Below, piece by piece: positions 34,834 through 44,652 of a DNA stretch of 64,000 bases. The stretch is taken from the NCBI RefSeq assembly GCF_016888135.1, contig NZ_JACSWB010000113.1:1-64000 (forward strand), in the 5' to 3' direction. Numbering within the stretch: position 1 is the first letter of the stretch; every line of letters begins with the position of its first letter. The notes under the pieces were generated by a model. It had not been told where the DNA came from and searched no databases. It saw only the letters and a list, made by a program, of their open reading frames with translations. Position numbers and translations under genes: made by a program. This DNA comes from Leptolyngbya sp. CCY15150. GTDB taxonomy: Bacteria > Cyanobacteriota > Cyanobacteriia > RECH01.

Positions 34834-37557
34834 CTAGGGCGTAGAAGACTGGACATGACTGATGCCTCGACTGCCCCAGGTTTGCAGCAGTTGAACACCT
34901 GACCAAAAGGCAATACCACCCAAGACACCGACACCGAGGTGAATGATTGGAGATTCTAGCCCTACCTTATTCGCTAGGCTGAAGAAGCCTACATGGGTTA
35001 GATAAATGTAGTATGATGCGGCACCAATCATTTGCATAGGCAAAATCAATAGCTTTGGTATGACCACATGCTTTTTCCAGATGATCAATGTCCCACCCAT
35101 CAACAACCAAATGATCTCTGATGGAATCAAATCTCTTAGGGTCAAAACAGACAAGACATAGATGCTGGTAACGGCCATACGCTGTATCTTAGTCTTGGTG
35201 AAATAAGCTGTCCAGCCCAAAAGAAATAGCCATAGCATCATATGGGGAACTCGATGGTACAAGTCAGCCGTATCCCAGACATGGGGGCCCACACAAGCCA
35301 TAACCCCAGTGATTCCCACAAGGGATAGGGAAAATCCCCAGGGACTAGCATCAGCGGTCTCCCGTAGCTTACGGATACTAAACAGCAGCACTAAAATTAC
35401 TACACACTGCACAAATACTTGAATAAACCATACCTGCAAAAACATCGTCATCACCTCCGGCCCCATGAAGTTGCTAACCATCAAGAGGGAACCAATGCTG
35501 AAATCTTGGGTATAGACTTGGAAGAAAGCCTCTAAGATAAGGTATGGAATAATCAGGCTGCTGAGTAGCGAAGTCAGAATCTGCTTCTGGTTGCCCTGGA
35601 ATAAGTTATGGCTCTGAAACCGAGCAAAGTTAAGACCAGCAATAAACAACAGCAGCAACGCTCCTCCCTGAACATAGGGTAATGGAACCAAGCGAGCATG
35701 ATTTGCTACCACACCGCAGATGGCTAAAGCCCGCAGCAAGATATTGGTTTCAATGATAGGAAATGCGCTACGCTTCTGGGGTTGTTGATCAAGTTCGGCA
35801 ATGGTCATGCTCTCCCAGTCGGAGGGAACGTAACCCAGATGGCGTTCTAGCTCGATGGAAAATTGGACGTAGAGGAGGGAGTGCCCTCCCAAGGAAATGA
35901 AGGTATCTTCTAAATCTAGGCGCTGGAGATGAAAGGCTTTACAAAAAATAGCCTGAATGGGCGTGTCAGCTTGAACATCTGCTGAGGACTGCGCCTCTAG
36001 GCTCGATGGTTTGATCAGGCCTCGACGATCGAGCTTACCGGATGGGGTTTGGGGTAGAGCATCCAAGTCTACGAACAGGGCCGGTACCATATAGTCTGGC
36101 AGATGCTCGCCTACAAATGTTCGCAGGTCTTGATGCCAGCGGCTGGTCGATTGATGGGAAGGTTGGGGGACAACATATCCCACCACTACTGTGTCACCCG
36201 TGGGAGAGTCATGGGCAGCGATCGCCGCTGCTTTGACCGTAGGATGCTGCTCTAGGGTAGCGGCAATTTCGTCTAATTCAACGCGCATCCCCCGAATTTT
36301 GACCTGAAAGTCCGTGCGCCCCAAAAGTTCTATGCAGCCATCAGGGGAGCAACGAGCTAGGTCTCCAGTTTTAAAGAGACGAGATGGCCCATGGGCCCAT
36401 GGTTGGTCAATAAATTTCTCTGCTGTGAGATCCTCACGGTTCATGTACCCGTGGGCTAAACATCCACCTGCCATATGGAGTTCGCCCACCTCGCCATCAG
36501 AGACGGGATGGAGATGCTCATCCAAAATATAGGCTTGGTTATGGGGGTATGGATAGCCAACCGGTACATAGCCCTGGTGCTGATCAAAACTAGACGGTAC
36601 TAGGTAGGCAGTATTGCCAATGGTTTCTGTTTGCCCATACACGTTAGCAAACTGAACGCGATCGCCGAAAAACTGGCGGAGATTATGCAGTAGGATACAG
36701 GGCGTTAGCTCTCCTGAGAGGATCAAGAAGCGCAGGTTGAGTTCAGACGCTTCCAGTCGCAGTTCAGCCGATTCGTTGATGATTTGCAGTGCATAGCGCC
36801 AGATGGATGGAACGCCATCAAAAATAGTGACGCGCTGCTGTCGCATCAGGTGCAGGAGGTGGATCGGATTTTTAGTTTGATCACGGGTGGCAATGACAAC
36901 TGTGGCACCTGCCATAAGGGGCAGAAACAGTTGCCGCACTGACGATGAAAAAGAGAACGAGGCAACGTGTAAATAGATATCCTGGGTCTGCACTGGAACA
37001 AGTTGATGCAGTGCGGTGATATATCGCACAATGTTGGCCCGGGGCATCTTCACGCCTTTAGGTTTGCCCGTAGAGCCAGAGGTATACATGACATACGCCA
37101 AGTAATCGGCATTTAGCTCAAGCGTTAGGGGCTCCCGACTCTCTTGGGCGATCGCATTCCAATCGGTGTCTAGGCAGATCAACTGAGTGGCAGGTACATG
37201 GGGAAAGCGATCGCGTAGATCGGTGTGAGTTAACACAATCGATAGCTGCGTCTCTTGGGCGATGAAGTGAATGCGATCGCTTGGATAGTGAGGATCTAGG
37301 GGAACATAGGTCAACCCAGCTTTGAGGATACCGAGCATAGCCACCACCATCTCGATGGAGCGATCGAGATAGATGCCAACGAGGGCATTGGGCTCAAGAT
37401 GGGCGTGGTGGAGATAGTGGGCTAGCTGGTTAGAACGCTGATCTAGGTCATGGTAGGTCAGTTGGCGATCGCCGCAAACTAAAGCGATCGCAGTGGGAGG
37501 ACGCTCTGCTATGGTTTGCAGCAGCATACACAAAGGATGAGTGATAGGTTGAACCAT
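34834..37557 (-). CDS. NRPS-like adenylation-carrier protein fused to membrane acyltransferase
   Basis: The 907-residue protein has three parts. Residues 1-515 are an adenylation domain: A3 YTSGSTGKPKG (158-168), A5 NVYGQTE (305-311), A7 FKTGDLARC (395-403) and A10 PSGKLDRRGL (505-514). Residues 530-595 are a carrier domain with LGGHSL, Ser560 taking the phosphopantetheine arm. Residues 605-907 hold about ten membrane helices of the acyltransferase-3 family, with the candidate catalytic His620 in VVANH. There is no condensation or thioesterase domain. In A4 (FSFSSSVRQ, 201-209) the Asp that binds the substrate amino group is Ser, so the substrate may not be an alpha-amino acid. I infer that an activated acyl group is passed to a membrane or outside acceptor. 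The ATG at 37557 fits the domain start. It has no biosynthetic neighbours. Confidence 0.85.
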   Translation of the reverse strand: MVQPITHPLCMLLQTIAERPPTAIALVCGDRQLTYHDLDQRSNQLAHYLHHAHLEPNALVGIYLDRSIEMVVAMLGILKAGLTYVPLDPHYPSDRIHFIAQETQLSIVLTHTDLRDRFPHVPATQLICLDTDWNAIAQESREPLTLELNADYLAYVMYTSGSTGKPKGVKMPRANIVRYITALHQLVPVQTQDIYLHVASFSFSSSVRQLFLPLMAGATVVIATRDQTKNPIHLLHLMRQQRVTIFDGVPSIWRYALQIINESAELRLEASELNLRFLILSGELTPCILLHNLRQFFGDRVQFANVYGQTETIGNTAYLVPSSFDQHQGYVPVGYPYPHNQAYILDEHLHPVSDGEVGELHMAGGCLAHGYMNREDLTAEKFIDQPWAHGPSRLFKTGDLARCSPDGCIELLGRTDFQVKIRGMRVELDEIAATLEQHPTVKAAAIAAHDSPTGDTVVVGYVVPQPSHQSTSRWHQDLRTFVGEHLPDYMVPALFVDLDALPQTPSGKLDRRGLIKPSSLEAQSSADVQADTPIQAIFCKAFHLQRLDLEDTFISLGGHSLLYVQFSIELERHLGYVPSDWESMTIAELDQQPQKRSAFPIIETNILLRALAICGVVANHARLVPLPYVQGGALLLLFIAGLNFARFQSHNLFQGNQKQILTSLLSSLIIPYLILEAFFQVYTQDFSIGSLLMVSNFMGPEVMTMFLQVWFIQVFVQCVVILVLLFSIRKLRETADASPWGFSLSLVGITGVMACVGPHVWDTADLYHRVPHMMLWLFLLGWTAYFTKTKIQRMAVTSIYVLSVLTLRDLIPSEIIWLLMGGTLIIWKKHVVIPKLLILPMQMIGAASYYIYLTHVGFFSLANKVGLESPIIHLGVGVLGGIAFWSGVQLLQTWGSRGISHVQSSTP

Positions 37558-38859
37558 AGTTGTCAAAGAAGGAAACTTTCTTGAGGTAGATGAACAGCAG
37601 CCTGCCAAGATAGCCGGATAGATGCCAACCCAAAATTACCTTAGCCCCATAGCACTAATGGAGATAAGATTAGCAATAGTGCCTAGAATCTGACAGCAGA
37701 GCTGTTAGCAAGGCATGAATAATGTGACAGCAATTCTCCTATTTGTCACGACGACGATCTTATTTCTTCGTGAACTGGATTCACAGAGAGTCTCAGAGAC
37801 ATATATCTCTGGATCGTCAGGTGTAGCCTACTCTGCCCATGGAGTTCAACAACAAGTAGGTTGAATAGCGCTAACGTCTATTCCTTGTATCTATTGAGCA
37901 TCATTAAGCCTGGCTTATGCCTATCTATCGTTTTCGACCATTAAGATGATCATGACAACTAGTAGATTGACCTGATTTATATCGTCATAGCTCTCGTACC
38001 GAGGGCACTCTAATCAGTTAAATGTCGTTGTTATGCAGTTAGTCTATAAACACCTCTAAGTTGACGTTGAACAGCTACCTTAAGGTTCCCAGTAATTCCC
38101 GCCAAGTAACGGCTAAATTGATCATCTACAAACAACGCTAACGAAAACTTCACACTAGCTTGATACCTCACTCCGGATATTAGAAATAGAGACAGCTAAA
38201 GCACAACTTAAGGCTGTAGCACCATCTCTTTTTGAATGATTCATCCATATAGCATAGAGATTCCGCAATCTCTCTCAAGGAAGTCTCCCTCGAAAAAAAG
38301 CTTGAACAGCAGGCCATATCAACGTCGGTTGAACGTTCATGGCTAGAATATCCTGCATTTAATCCCCTACTGAGCTGCTCTCTTTAAGCAGGCTAAAGAC
38401 ATCTAGGTATGGCCAAAGTCTTGAATGCCTAGAATGTCCAACCGGATTTGATATCAATGCACTATCACGAGATAGCTGAAGTTTATGGTATGCCCAATCT
38501 TTGATGACCTGAACCAAGTCACTTTTACCCCAAACGCTTTGCCCATAGGGCGAAGGGCTTAGAACGTAATGACTTATGGTTTGTACAAAAGAAGGCCAAT
38601 AAAGGTTTATATAACGAAGCGTGTGGGGGTGGAACTAGTACACTCCCACACCAACGTGAACCAAGTGAACAATTGACGTTTAAGTGGAAGGACGCAACGC
38701 CTAGCAAGCCTTTCGATGTTACTCAATGCTCAAACCCTAAGGAGAAGGGGATTGAGCGTCGTTGAAACCCAGTAGCCTCGCTTCATTTCATTGAGTCCGC
38801 TTACGTATGATCACCCTAGAATCTTCTCTGCCATTGAGATTGCATGATGCATGGCTAGA
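37558..38859. other. 1.3-kb gene-free stretch with repeat fragments
   Basis: I found no credible gene here. At 38621-38651 GTGTGGGGGTG and CACTCCCACAC form a near-perfect hairpin. At 38407-38458 there is a block ending CAACCGGATTTGATATCA that resembles the element at 16077-16209. At 38743-38774 there is an inverted copy of the GGGTTTCGAC/CGCTCAACCC motif. Upstream of the adenylation gene the DNA is A/T-rich. It may be decayed coding DNA or host unannotated RNA. Confidence 0.45.
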
Positions 38860-39846
38860 CTAAACCGAAGCAGTTTTGCTGACACTGTTGCCTAGATTTG
38901 GACTGGATACCTGTCGTCGTACGGCTCGAAACATACCAAATCGACAAAGTCCTGTACCAAAGGCTAATCGCATCAGTAAAAGGGTGGGCACCTCGCGGAT
39001 AGACTTTACGAAGCCAGCAGGGCCAAATTTGACGAGCCCGGCAGGACGAATGATACCTTGCCAAATAGAATCTAGCCAGGAGGGTAGGGTTTGTTTCGAC
39101 CAGTCTGCTGTATCCACCGTGCCCTCTACCAACCCCGTTGCCATCAACTGCTCTGAGAATCCTTCAATGCTGGCAAATTCTGGATGAGACCATTGGTCGA
39201 GCAGTTGGCGCATGACTGGCTTTTCCCAAACATTAAGCGGTTTACGGCGATCGTCCCGCTGGTTCCAATCAGCCACCACCAGAACTCCGCCGGGCTTCAG
39301 CACCCGCAGTAATTCTCTGGCAAAGACTGCCTTATCTGGCATGTGGGGCCCGGCTTCTACCGACCAAACCACGTCAAAGCTAGCATCAGGAAACGACAGC
39401 GCCATGGCGTCATCGACCTTAAATTGGGCGGTGATGCCGTCGGGGGTGAGTTGACGAGCACGGTTGACCTGCTGGGGGCTGATGGTGACCCCGGTGACGT
39501 CAAAACCATAGTCCCGCGCTAAAATTCGACTGCTGCCACCAATCCCGCACCCCACATCGAGAAGCGTGGTGCCGCGAGGTAATTGATCCAACCGCCCCCA
39601 ACGCACCATCTCATGGACAAAGTCGATCTTGGCGGTGAGGAAGTCCTTGCGGCGGGGTGGTGATCCGTAGTGACCTAAGTGGATATGCTCTCCCCAGTAA
39701 AATTCCAGGATGCCGTCTTCTGTCCACTGGTCGTAGGCATTCGCCACCGAATCGGCGGACTGATAGCGGCGAGCCGTCACCAGATAGAGAATAATGCCCA
39801 AGACAAGCAGTCCAAGAAGCAACCCGATCGCAGAAAATAAACCCAT
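38860..39846 (-). CDS. MPBQ/MSBQ methyltransferase (Sll0418-like)
   Basis: The 328-residue protein is very close to Synechocystis Sll0418, the 2-methyl-6-phytylbenzoquinol / 2-methyl-6-solanesylbenzoquinol methyltransferase of tocopherol and plastoquinone synthesis. It has an N-terminal membrane anchor (about 5-24), then YQSADSVANAYDQWTEDGIL, YWGEHIHLGHYG, SAM motif I TLLDVGCGIGGSSRIL, ISPQQVNRARQL, FDVVWSVEAGPHMPDK and the long helical tail WQGIIRPAG to FGTGLCRFGMF. It would add a methyl group from SAM to the quinol ring at the membrane. The gene stands alone, in line with dispersed quinone genes in cyanobacteria. Confidence 0.9.
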   Translation of the reverse strand: MGLFSAIGLLLGLLVLGIILYLVTARRYQSADSVANAYDQWTEDGILEFYWGEHIHLGHYGSPPRRKDFLTAKIDFVHEMVRWGRLDQLPRGTTLLDVGCGIGGSSRILARDYGFDVTGVTISPQQVNRARQLTPDGITAQFKVDDAMALSFPDASFDVVWSVEAGPHMPDKAVFARELLRVLKPGGVLVVADWNQRDDRRKPLNVWEKPVMRQLLDQWSHPEFASIEGFSEQLMATGLVEGTVDTADWSKQTLPSWLDSIWQGIIRPAGLVKFGPAGFVKSIREVPTLLLMRLAFGTGLCRFGMFRAVRRQVSSPNLGNSVSKTASV

Positions 39847-40036
39847 GGGGAGAACACTGTTGAATGCTGTTACATCGTTATTATAGTGAGCTTTGAGCCA
39901 ATGGTTCAGCCGGGCTGGCTAGCGACTGCGGAATCTACGGAGGCGATCGCCCCAAAAGCCAACGATAGGTGACATAGGGGATGTTACAGAAGGCGTGACC
40001 CCATCTACAATAGCTTCATTCTGCTGGTAGTTTCCT

Positions 40037-40744
40037 ATGTTTCATCTTGATGCCCAACCCTATGCCTATCCCCTACCGGGCGATCGCTCCCTAGCCCTGG
40101 TGATTATTGACATGCAGCGCGATTTCTTAGAGCCCGGTGGCTTTGGGGATGCCCTAGGCAATGATGTCAGTCTGCTCCAGGCGATTGTACCCAAGCTCAA
40201 AACCCTGCTCGACTTCTTTCGCGCCCACCATCTGCCGGTCATTCATACCCAAGAATGCCATCAGCCCGATTTGTCCGACTGTCCTCCCTCCAAGCGCGAT
40301 CGCGGTAACGGTACGCTGAAAATTGGTGATCAAGGCCCCATGGGACGCATCTTGGTCTACGGTGAACCCGGTAATCAAATTATCCCGGAACTGGCTCCGC
40401 AGCCCAACGAACAGGTGATTACTAAGCCTGGGAAAGGTGCTTTCTACAACACACCCCTGCAAACCTACCTACAGCAAGCTGGTATTACCCACCTGCTGTT
40501 CACCGGGGTGACCACCGAGGTATGCGTACAAACCACCATGCGTGAAGCGAATGATCGCGGCTATACCTGTCTGATGGTGGAGGATTGCACGGAGAGCTAT
40601 TTTCCTGCGTTTAAGCAATCGACCCTGGAGATGATCCGGGCCCAGGGGGGCATTATCGGCTGGACAGCAACGGCCGATCAGGTACAGTCTGGTCTAACCC
40701 CATGGCTAGAAGCGTTAACAGTCGGAGGTGCTCATGCGGGTTGA
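40037..40744 (+). CDS. Isochorismatase-family amidohydrolase (biuret hydrolase-like)
   Basis: The 235-residue protein is a cysteine hydrolase with the Asp-Lys-Cys triad: Asp in [14 protein letters not shown], Lys in [12 protein letters not shown] and Cys in [22 protein letters not shown]. In this family are isochorismatase, nicotinamidase, RutB and biuret amidohydrolase. The next gene, whose start codon lies inside its last codons, encodes a cyanuric-acid-hydrolase-family protein. In bacteria that use cyanuric acid, the ring-opening product becomes biuret, which a protein of this type cleaves to allophanate and ammonia. The pairing is the main reason for this name; ureidoacrylate or another amide is possible. 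Confidence 0.82.
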   Translation: MFHLDAQPYAYPLPGDRSLALVIIDMQRDFLEPGGFGDALGNDVSLLQAIVPKLKTLLDFFRAHHLPVIHTQECHQPDLSDCPPSKRDRGNGTLKIGDQGPMGRILVYGEPGNQIIPELAPQPNEQVITKPGKGAFYNTPLQTYLQQAGITHLLFTGVTTEVCVQTTMREANDRGYTCLMVEDCTESYFPAFKQSTLEMIRAQGGIIGWTATADQVQSGLTPWLEALTVGGAHAG

Positions 40745-41786
40745 TGTCTTCAAAATTCCCCAGGCTGGGCCAGATGATGTGTCGGGGCTTCATCACCTGA
40801 TTCAATCGGGAGCGATCGCTCCCCAGCAGATTGTGGGCGTTCTTGGCAAAACCGAGGGTAATGGCTGTGTGAATGATTTCACGCGCGGCTTTGCCACTCA
40901 GTCTCTCAAGGTTTATCTAGCCAAATATCTATCTCCTGAGGCGATTCAGGAGATCGTCTTTGTCATGTCTGGCGGTACAGAAGGGGTGATCAGCCCCCAT
41001 CTAACGGTCTTCACCCGCCAACCGGATGATCCCCAGCGATCGCCCCGTCTTGGCCTTGTATTAGGTACCGCCAGGACCCGTCCCTTTTTGCCCCGGGAGA
41101 TTGGTACCATGACCATGGTAACCACCGTGGCCGCGGCGGTTCAGGAGGCGATCGCAGACGCCGGTGCCGCTGCAGAGCAGATTCACTTTGTCCAAATCAA
41201 ATGTCCGTTGATGACCGCCAGCCAACGGTCTAGTCAGGCAGAGGTGGTGCAGATTAGCAGCTATCAATCCATGGCCCTGTCCCGGGGCGCATCGGCATTG
41301 GGGGTGGCGATCGCCCTCGGTGAATTGTCCCTCAACGATCTCCAGGAGCCCGATATTGCCCATAACTTTGATCTATATTCTGGGGTAGCCTCAACCTCCG
41401 CCGGAGTGGAATTACAGAACTGCGAAATTATGGTGTTGGGCAATGCTCCCTGCACCAGCGCCTACGTCATCGGCCACAGCGTTATGGATCATGCGCTCGA
41501 TGTGGAGGCGGTTCGCCAAGCCATGGCTCAAACAGGTCAAGGGAGCGATCGCATGGTTCAAATTCTCGCAAAAGCCGAAGCTTCTCCCACGGGACAGATT
41601 CTGGGTCGCCGCCATACTATGCTGGATGACTCTGATATCAGCCACACGCGCATGGCCCGCGCTGTTGTTGGGGCAGCGATCGCCTCTGTTGTCCAGGATC
41701 CCATGATTTACGTATCTGGCGGCAGTGAACATCAAGGGCCGCCGGGTGGAGGGCCTGTGGCAGCGATCGCCTGTTTAGACGAATAA
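40734..41786 (+). CDS. Cyanuric acid hydrolase/barbiturase family, canonical
   Basis: The 350-residue protein has the three-fold repeat of ring-opening amidohydrolases with every Ser-Lys pair present: Lys39 ([10 protein letters not shown]) and Ser79 ([12 protein letters not shown]), Lys156 (QIKCPLMT) and Ser222 (ASTSAGVE), Lys280 (ILAKAEAS) and Ser328 ([15 protein letters not shown]). The middle pair is catalytic in AtzD-type enzymes. These open cyanuric acid to (carboxy)biuret or barbiturate to ureidomalonate. The ATG at 40734 is preceded by GGAGG at the right spacing and overlaps the isochorismatase-like gene by 11 bases. No allophanate hydrolase or urease gene is in the window. Confidence 0.88.
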   Translation: MRVDVFKIPQAGPDDVSGLHHLIQSGAIAPQQIVGVLGKTEGNGCVNDFTRGFATQSLKVYLAKYLSPEAIQEIVFVMSGGTEGVISPHLTVFTRQPDDPQRSPRLGLVLGTARTRPFLPREIGTMTMVTTVAAAVQEAIADAGAAAEQIHFVQIKCPLMTASQRSSQAEVVQISSYQSMALSRGASALGVAIALGELSLNDLQEPDIAHNFDLYSGVASTSAGVELQNCEIMVLGNAPCTSAYVIGHSVMDHALDVEAVRQAMAQTGQGSDRMVQILAKAEASPTGQILGRRHTMLDDSDISHTRMARAVVGAAIASVVQDPMIYVSGGSEHQGPPGGGPVAAIACLDE

Positions 41787-42069
41787 TTATGATCACTCTT
41801 GGAGGCCTTTCATAGATAAAACACTAGGACTATCTAAGGTTGATGTTGCTTGTTGTTGATCAGCAAGAAGGCGATCGCACAGGTATCGAAGTATGCCTAA
41901 TCCTTGAATTGACGCTATGGATTATCAAGCTCGACTAAGTGAACTGTAGACGGAACAGGTTTTCTGAGTACTCTAAAGTCTGACATAAATAGAACAGATG
42001 TTTGACCGGATTTAATCGTATCCACTTTTCAGGTATTTTTCATCAACCACTGTTCAGGACGTAACCCCC

Positions 42070-43134
42070 ATGCAAGGCTCGTTTCAGCGTATTCTTACCG
42101 GAGCCGTTTTCTTTAGCATTACTCTCATTGTAGCTATCTTTGGCTACACCCTCTTTGGTTGGTCATTACTAGAAGCTATCTACATGGTGGTCATCACCAT
42201 TTTTGGAGTAGGATACGGAGAAGTGAGACCTCTCGACACTCCCACCCAAAAGATATTTACCATGATTGTGATTATCGCGGGTACATCGTCTGCCGTATAC
42301 ATTGTAGGAGGCTTTTTACAGATGGTGACAGAAGGAGAAATTAACCGAGCACTGGATGATCGCCGTAAGCAAAAAAGTATTGATAGCCTGAAGGATCATG
42401 TGATCATCTGTGGTTTTGGACGCATTGGCCAAGTCTTAGCACGACACCTAGATGATGCTCAGCATCCCTTTGTGGTCATCGACTCTGCCCCCCAGCAAAT
42501 TGAACAGGCAGAAGCATTAAAGTATCTCGCTTACAGTGGCAATGCTACGGATGAAGATGTTCTCAATGCTGTGGGTATCAATCGAGCTAAGGTTTTAGCT
42601 ACAGTTTTATCCGATGACGCCCTCAATGTCTTTATTACCTTAACGGCTCGTGAATTAAATCAAAATTTAGTGATTCTTGCCCGGGGCGAAGTGCCCTCCA
42701 CGGAGAAGAAACTGCGGCTAGCTGGTGCTGATCATGTAGTTTTACCCGCGACCATTAGCGCGTTACGTATGTCGCATTTAATTACTCGCCCGACCACCAC
42801 CGATTTCCTCACCGAGAAAGACGAGCGTAGCTATATTAACGATCTGCTCACCCAAATCCATGTACAAATGGCAGAACTAGCGGTGCCAGAGGGATCTGCT
42901 ATGATTCGCAGGACGATCAAGGAGGTCGAGATCCGGGGCAAAGGAACGTTCATCATTGTGGCGCTGCGCCGGGCCAATGGAGAGCTCGTCCTGCAGCCGG
43001 AAGCAGGGCTAATGCTGGCAGCCGGGGATGCCCTAGTTATTCTAGGGCACGAAGGCGATATTCCTCAGTTTGCGCAAAACTATGAGCTAGATCGACAGAA
43101 ATTGCGCTACCGAGGCGCAAAAGTTGATGGATAA
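42070..43134 (+). CDS. Two-helix potassium channel with RCK (TrkA) domain, GYGE filter
   Basis: The 354-residue protein has two membrane helices (about 10-32 and 66-88) around a pore loop whose filter reads TIFGVGYGEVRPL, giving GVGYGE rather than the common TVGYGD. A Rossmann TrkA-N domain follows (HVIICGFGRIGQVLARHL, about 112; FVVIDS), then a TrkA-C ligand domain (about 255-340). It resembles the calcium- or nucleotide-gated MthK type and cyanobacterial SynCaK-like channels. It would form a tetramer with an octameric RCK ring. A GYGE filter occurs in other cyanobacterial members and should still conduct K+. Confidence 0.88.
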   Translation: MQGSFQRILTGAVFFSITLIVAIFGYTLFGWSLLEAIYMVVITIFGVGYGEVRPLDTPTQKIFTMIVIIAGTSSAVYIVGGFLQMVTEGEINRALDDRRKQKSIDSLKDHVIICGFGRIGQVLARHLDDAQHPFVVIDSAPQQIEQAEALKYLAYSGNATDEDVLNAVGINRAKVLATVLSDDALNVFITLTARELNQNLVILARGEVPSTEKKLRLAGADHVVLPATISALRMSHLITRPTTTDFLTEKDERSYINDLLTQIHVQMAELAVPEGSAMIRRTIKEVEIRGKGTFIIVALRRANGELVLQPEAGLMLAAGDALVILGHEGDIPQFAQNYELDRQKLRYRGAKVDG

Positions 43135-43155
43135 TCAGAAAAAACTACTCTTACC

Positions 43156-43680
43156 ATGGTCAACCTATCATTTTGGCTGATGCCCAAAGAGGAGCACCGT
43201 ATCCCCCTAGCCATCCTCATTGAGCAGCTCAGCAATCGCTTCCAGAGCACACCCTTTACCCCCCATGTTACTCTAGGCAGTGGTGCCGTACCTTGGGCGA
43301 TCGCTGACTTTCCCGCCCACCTAGATCCACTGGTCAAGACCATCCCACCCCTGAGCCTCAAGACTGAACCCCTACAAACCAGCGATCGCTTTTCAAAAAC
43401 TCTGTTTATTCCCCTACAAACGACTCCAGCCCTCACCTACCTAGTGACCAGCCTGCAGCAGACCGTTCCCGCCTCCCTCACCGATTGCAATCAGCCCCAC
43501 ATTAGCCTACTGTATAAAACCGGTGTCGATGCGGCGGCGATCGCTGCCTCTCTCACCCTTCCCTTGGCAACGGTAACGTTCAGCGAACTATGGGCGATCG
43601 CTGCGCCCCAGCAGTTTGAAGGTCAAGCGGATGTGCAGCAACTGCATTGTCTATATCGGGGTCAATTGGGGGACGCATGA
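43156..43680 (+). CDS. 2H-family cyclic phosphodiesterase
   Basis: The 174-residue protein has the two HxT/S motifs of the 2H phosphoesterase family: HVTLG (about residue 36) and HISLLYKTG (about 115). It is closest in pattern to the 1'',2''-cyclic phosphodiesterases (CPDase) that open cyclic phosphates of RNA-processing by-products such as ADP-ribose cyclic phosphate. Its end overlaps the start of the nucleotidyltransferase gene as ATGA, so the two are translationally coupled although the functional link is unclear. It starts 22 bases after the K+ channel gene and may belong to the same transcript. Confidence 0.78.
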   Translation: MVNLSFWLMPKEEHRIPLAILIEQLSNRFQSTPFTPHVTLGSGAVPWAIADFPAHLDPLVKTIPPLSLKTEPLQTSDRFSKTLFIPLQTTPALTYLVTSLQQTVPASLTDCNQPHISLLYKTGVDAAAIAASLTLPLATVTFSELWAIAAPQQFEGQADVQQLHCLYRGQLGDA

Positions 43681-44513
43681 CAAAACGCGTGATTGGTTTA
43701 GTACCCGCAGCGGGACAAGGTACCCGCATCTCACCTTTACCGATGAGTAAGGAACTGTTCCCCATTGGCTTTCAAACCGTGGGCGATCGCCCCGGACTAC
43801 GCCCCAAGGTGGTCTGTCAGTACCTGTTGGAAAAAATGCGGCTAGCGGGAATTACAGAAGCTATCCTGATTCTGCGTCCTGGCAAGTGGGATATTCCTGC
43901 CTATTTGGGAGATGGAGCCCAACTGCAGATGCACCTGGCCTATCTCACCGTTCATGTACCCTTTGGTGTGCCGTTTAGCCTCAATCAAGCCTATCCATTT
44001 ATTCAAGATGCGATCGTAGCCACTGGCTTTCCCGATATTTTATTTCATCCAGATCATGCCTATCAAGCGCTGCTGAATCATTTGAACCATAGTGATGCTG
44101 ACATAGTGCTAGGGGTATTTCCCACCGATCAACCCGAGAAAGTCGGTGTCGTCGATTGGGATGCCAGTGGGCGTGTCTCTCAAATTATCGAAAAATCGCC
44201 CCACACAACTCTGCGGCACATGTGGGCGATCGCCGTTTGGCAACCAACTTTTACCCATTTTTTACACAACTTTATTCAAGCGCGCCAGCAAGAGTGGATT
44301 GGGGATCAGGTACCTCAACTGATGTCAACCATTCCATCGCAGACGGAAATCCCTATCGGTGATGTCGTTCAAGCCGCTATTCATGCTGGACTACAAGTGG
44401 AGGCAGAAGTATTCGCTGATGGTACCTATCTTGATATTGGCACGTCTGAGAATCTTATCGCCGCTGTTCATCAATTTATCCCAGAGATAAATTCTGAGCC
44501 GCATCCTGATTAA
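43677..44513 (+). CDS. Sugar-phosphate nucleotidyltransferase-like protein
   Basis: The 278-residue protein has the nucleotidyltransferase start VPAAGQGTRISPLPMSKELFPI with the GXGTR and PxSKxL elements that bind NTP and the metal. A catalytic Asp-containing stretch (GFPDILFHPDHAY) and DGTYLDIGTSENLIAAVHQF at the end fit the glucose-1-phosphate thymidylyl/uridylyltransferase fold. The product cannot be named. The ATG at 43677 overlaps the preceding stop; the frame opens earlier at 43647, but the family begins at MTKRVIGL. Confidence 0.8.
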   Translation: MTKRVIGLVPAAGQGTRISPLPMSKELFPIGFQTVGDRPGLRPKVVCQYLLEKMRLAGITEAILILRPGKWDIPAYLGDGAQLQMHLAYLTVHVPFGVPFSLNQAYPFIQDAIVATGFPDILFHPDHAYQALLNHLNHSDADIVLGVFPTDQPEKVGVVDWDASGRVSQIIEKSPHTTLRHMWAIAVWQPTFTHFLHNFIQARQQEWIGDQVPQLMSTIPSQTEIPIGDVVQAAIHAGLQVEAEVFADGTYLDIGTSENLIAAVHQFIPEINSEPHPD

Positions 44514-44652
44514 CACAAGCTAGAGGATCTCTGAAGGGCATATCGATGACGCCCCTATCAACGATGCTGCAACACCTCGAAGATGCCCTAGCGAGCATCT
44601 ATCACGTATCATCAATTGTATAGTCACTTGAGATTTCGTGATAGCCAAGTGC

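Noticed and set aside
38525-38707. 60-residue leftward ORF in the gene-free stretch
   Set aside because: No homology recognised, no start signal, and it covers the hairpin at 38621-38651.
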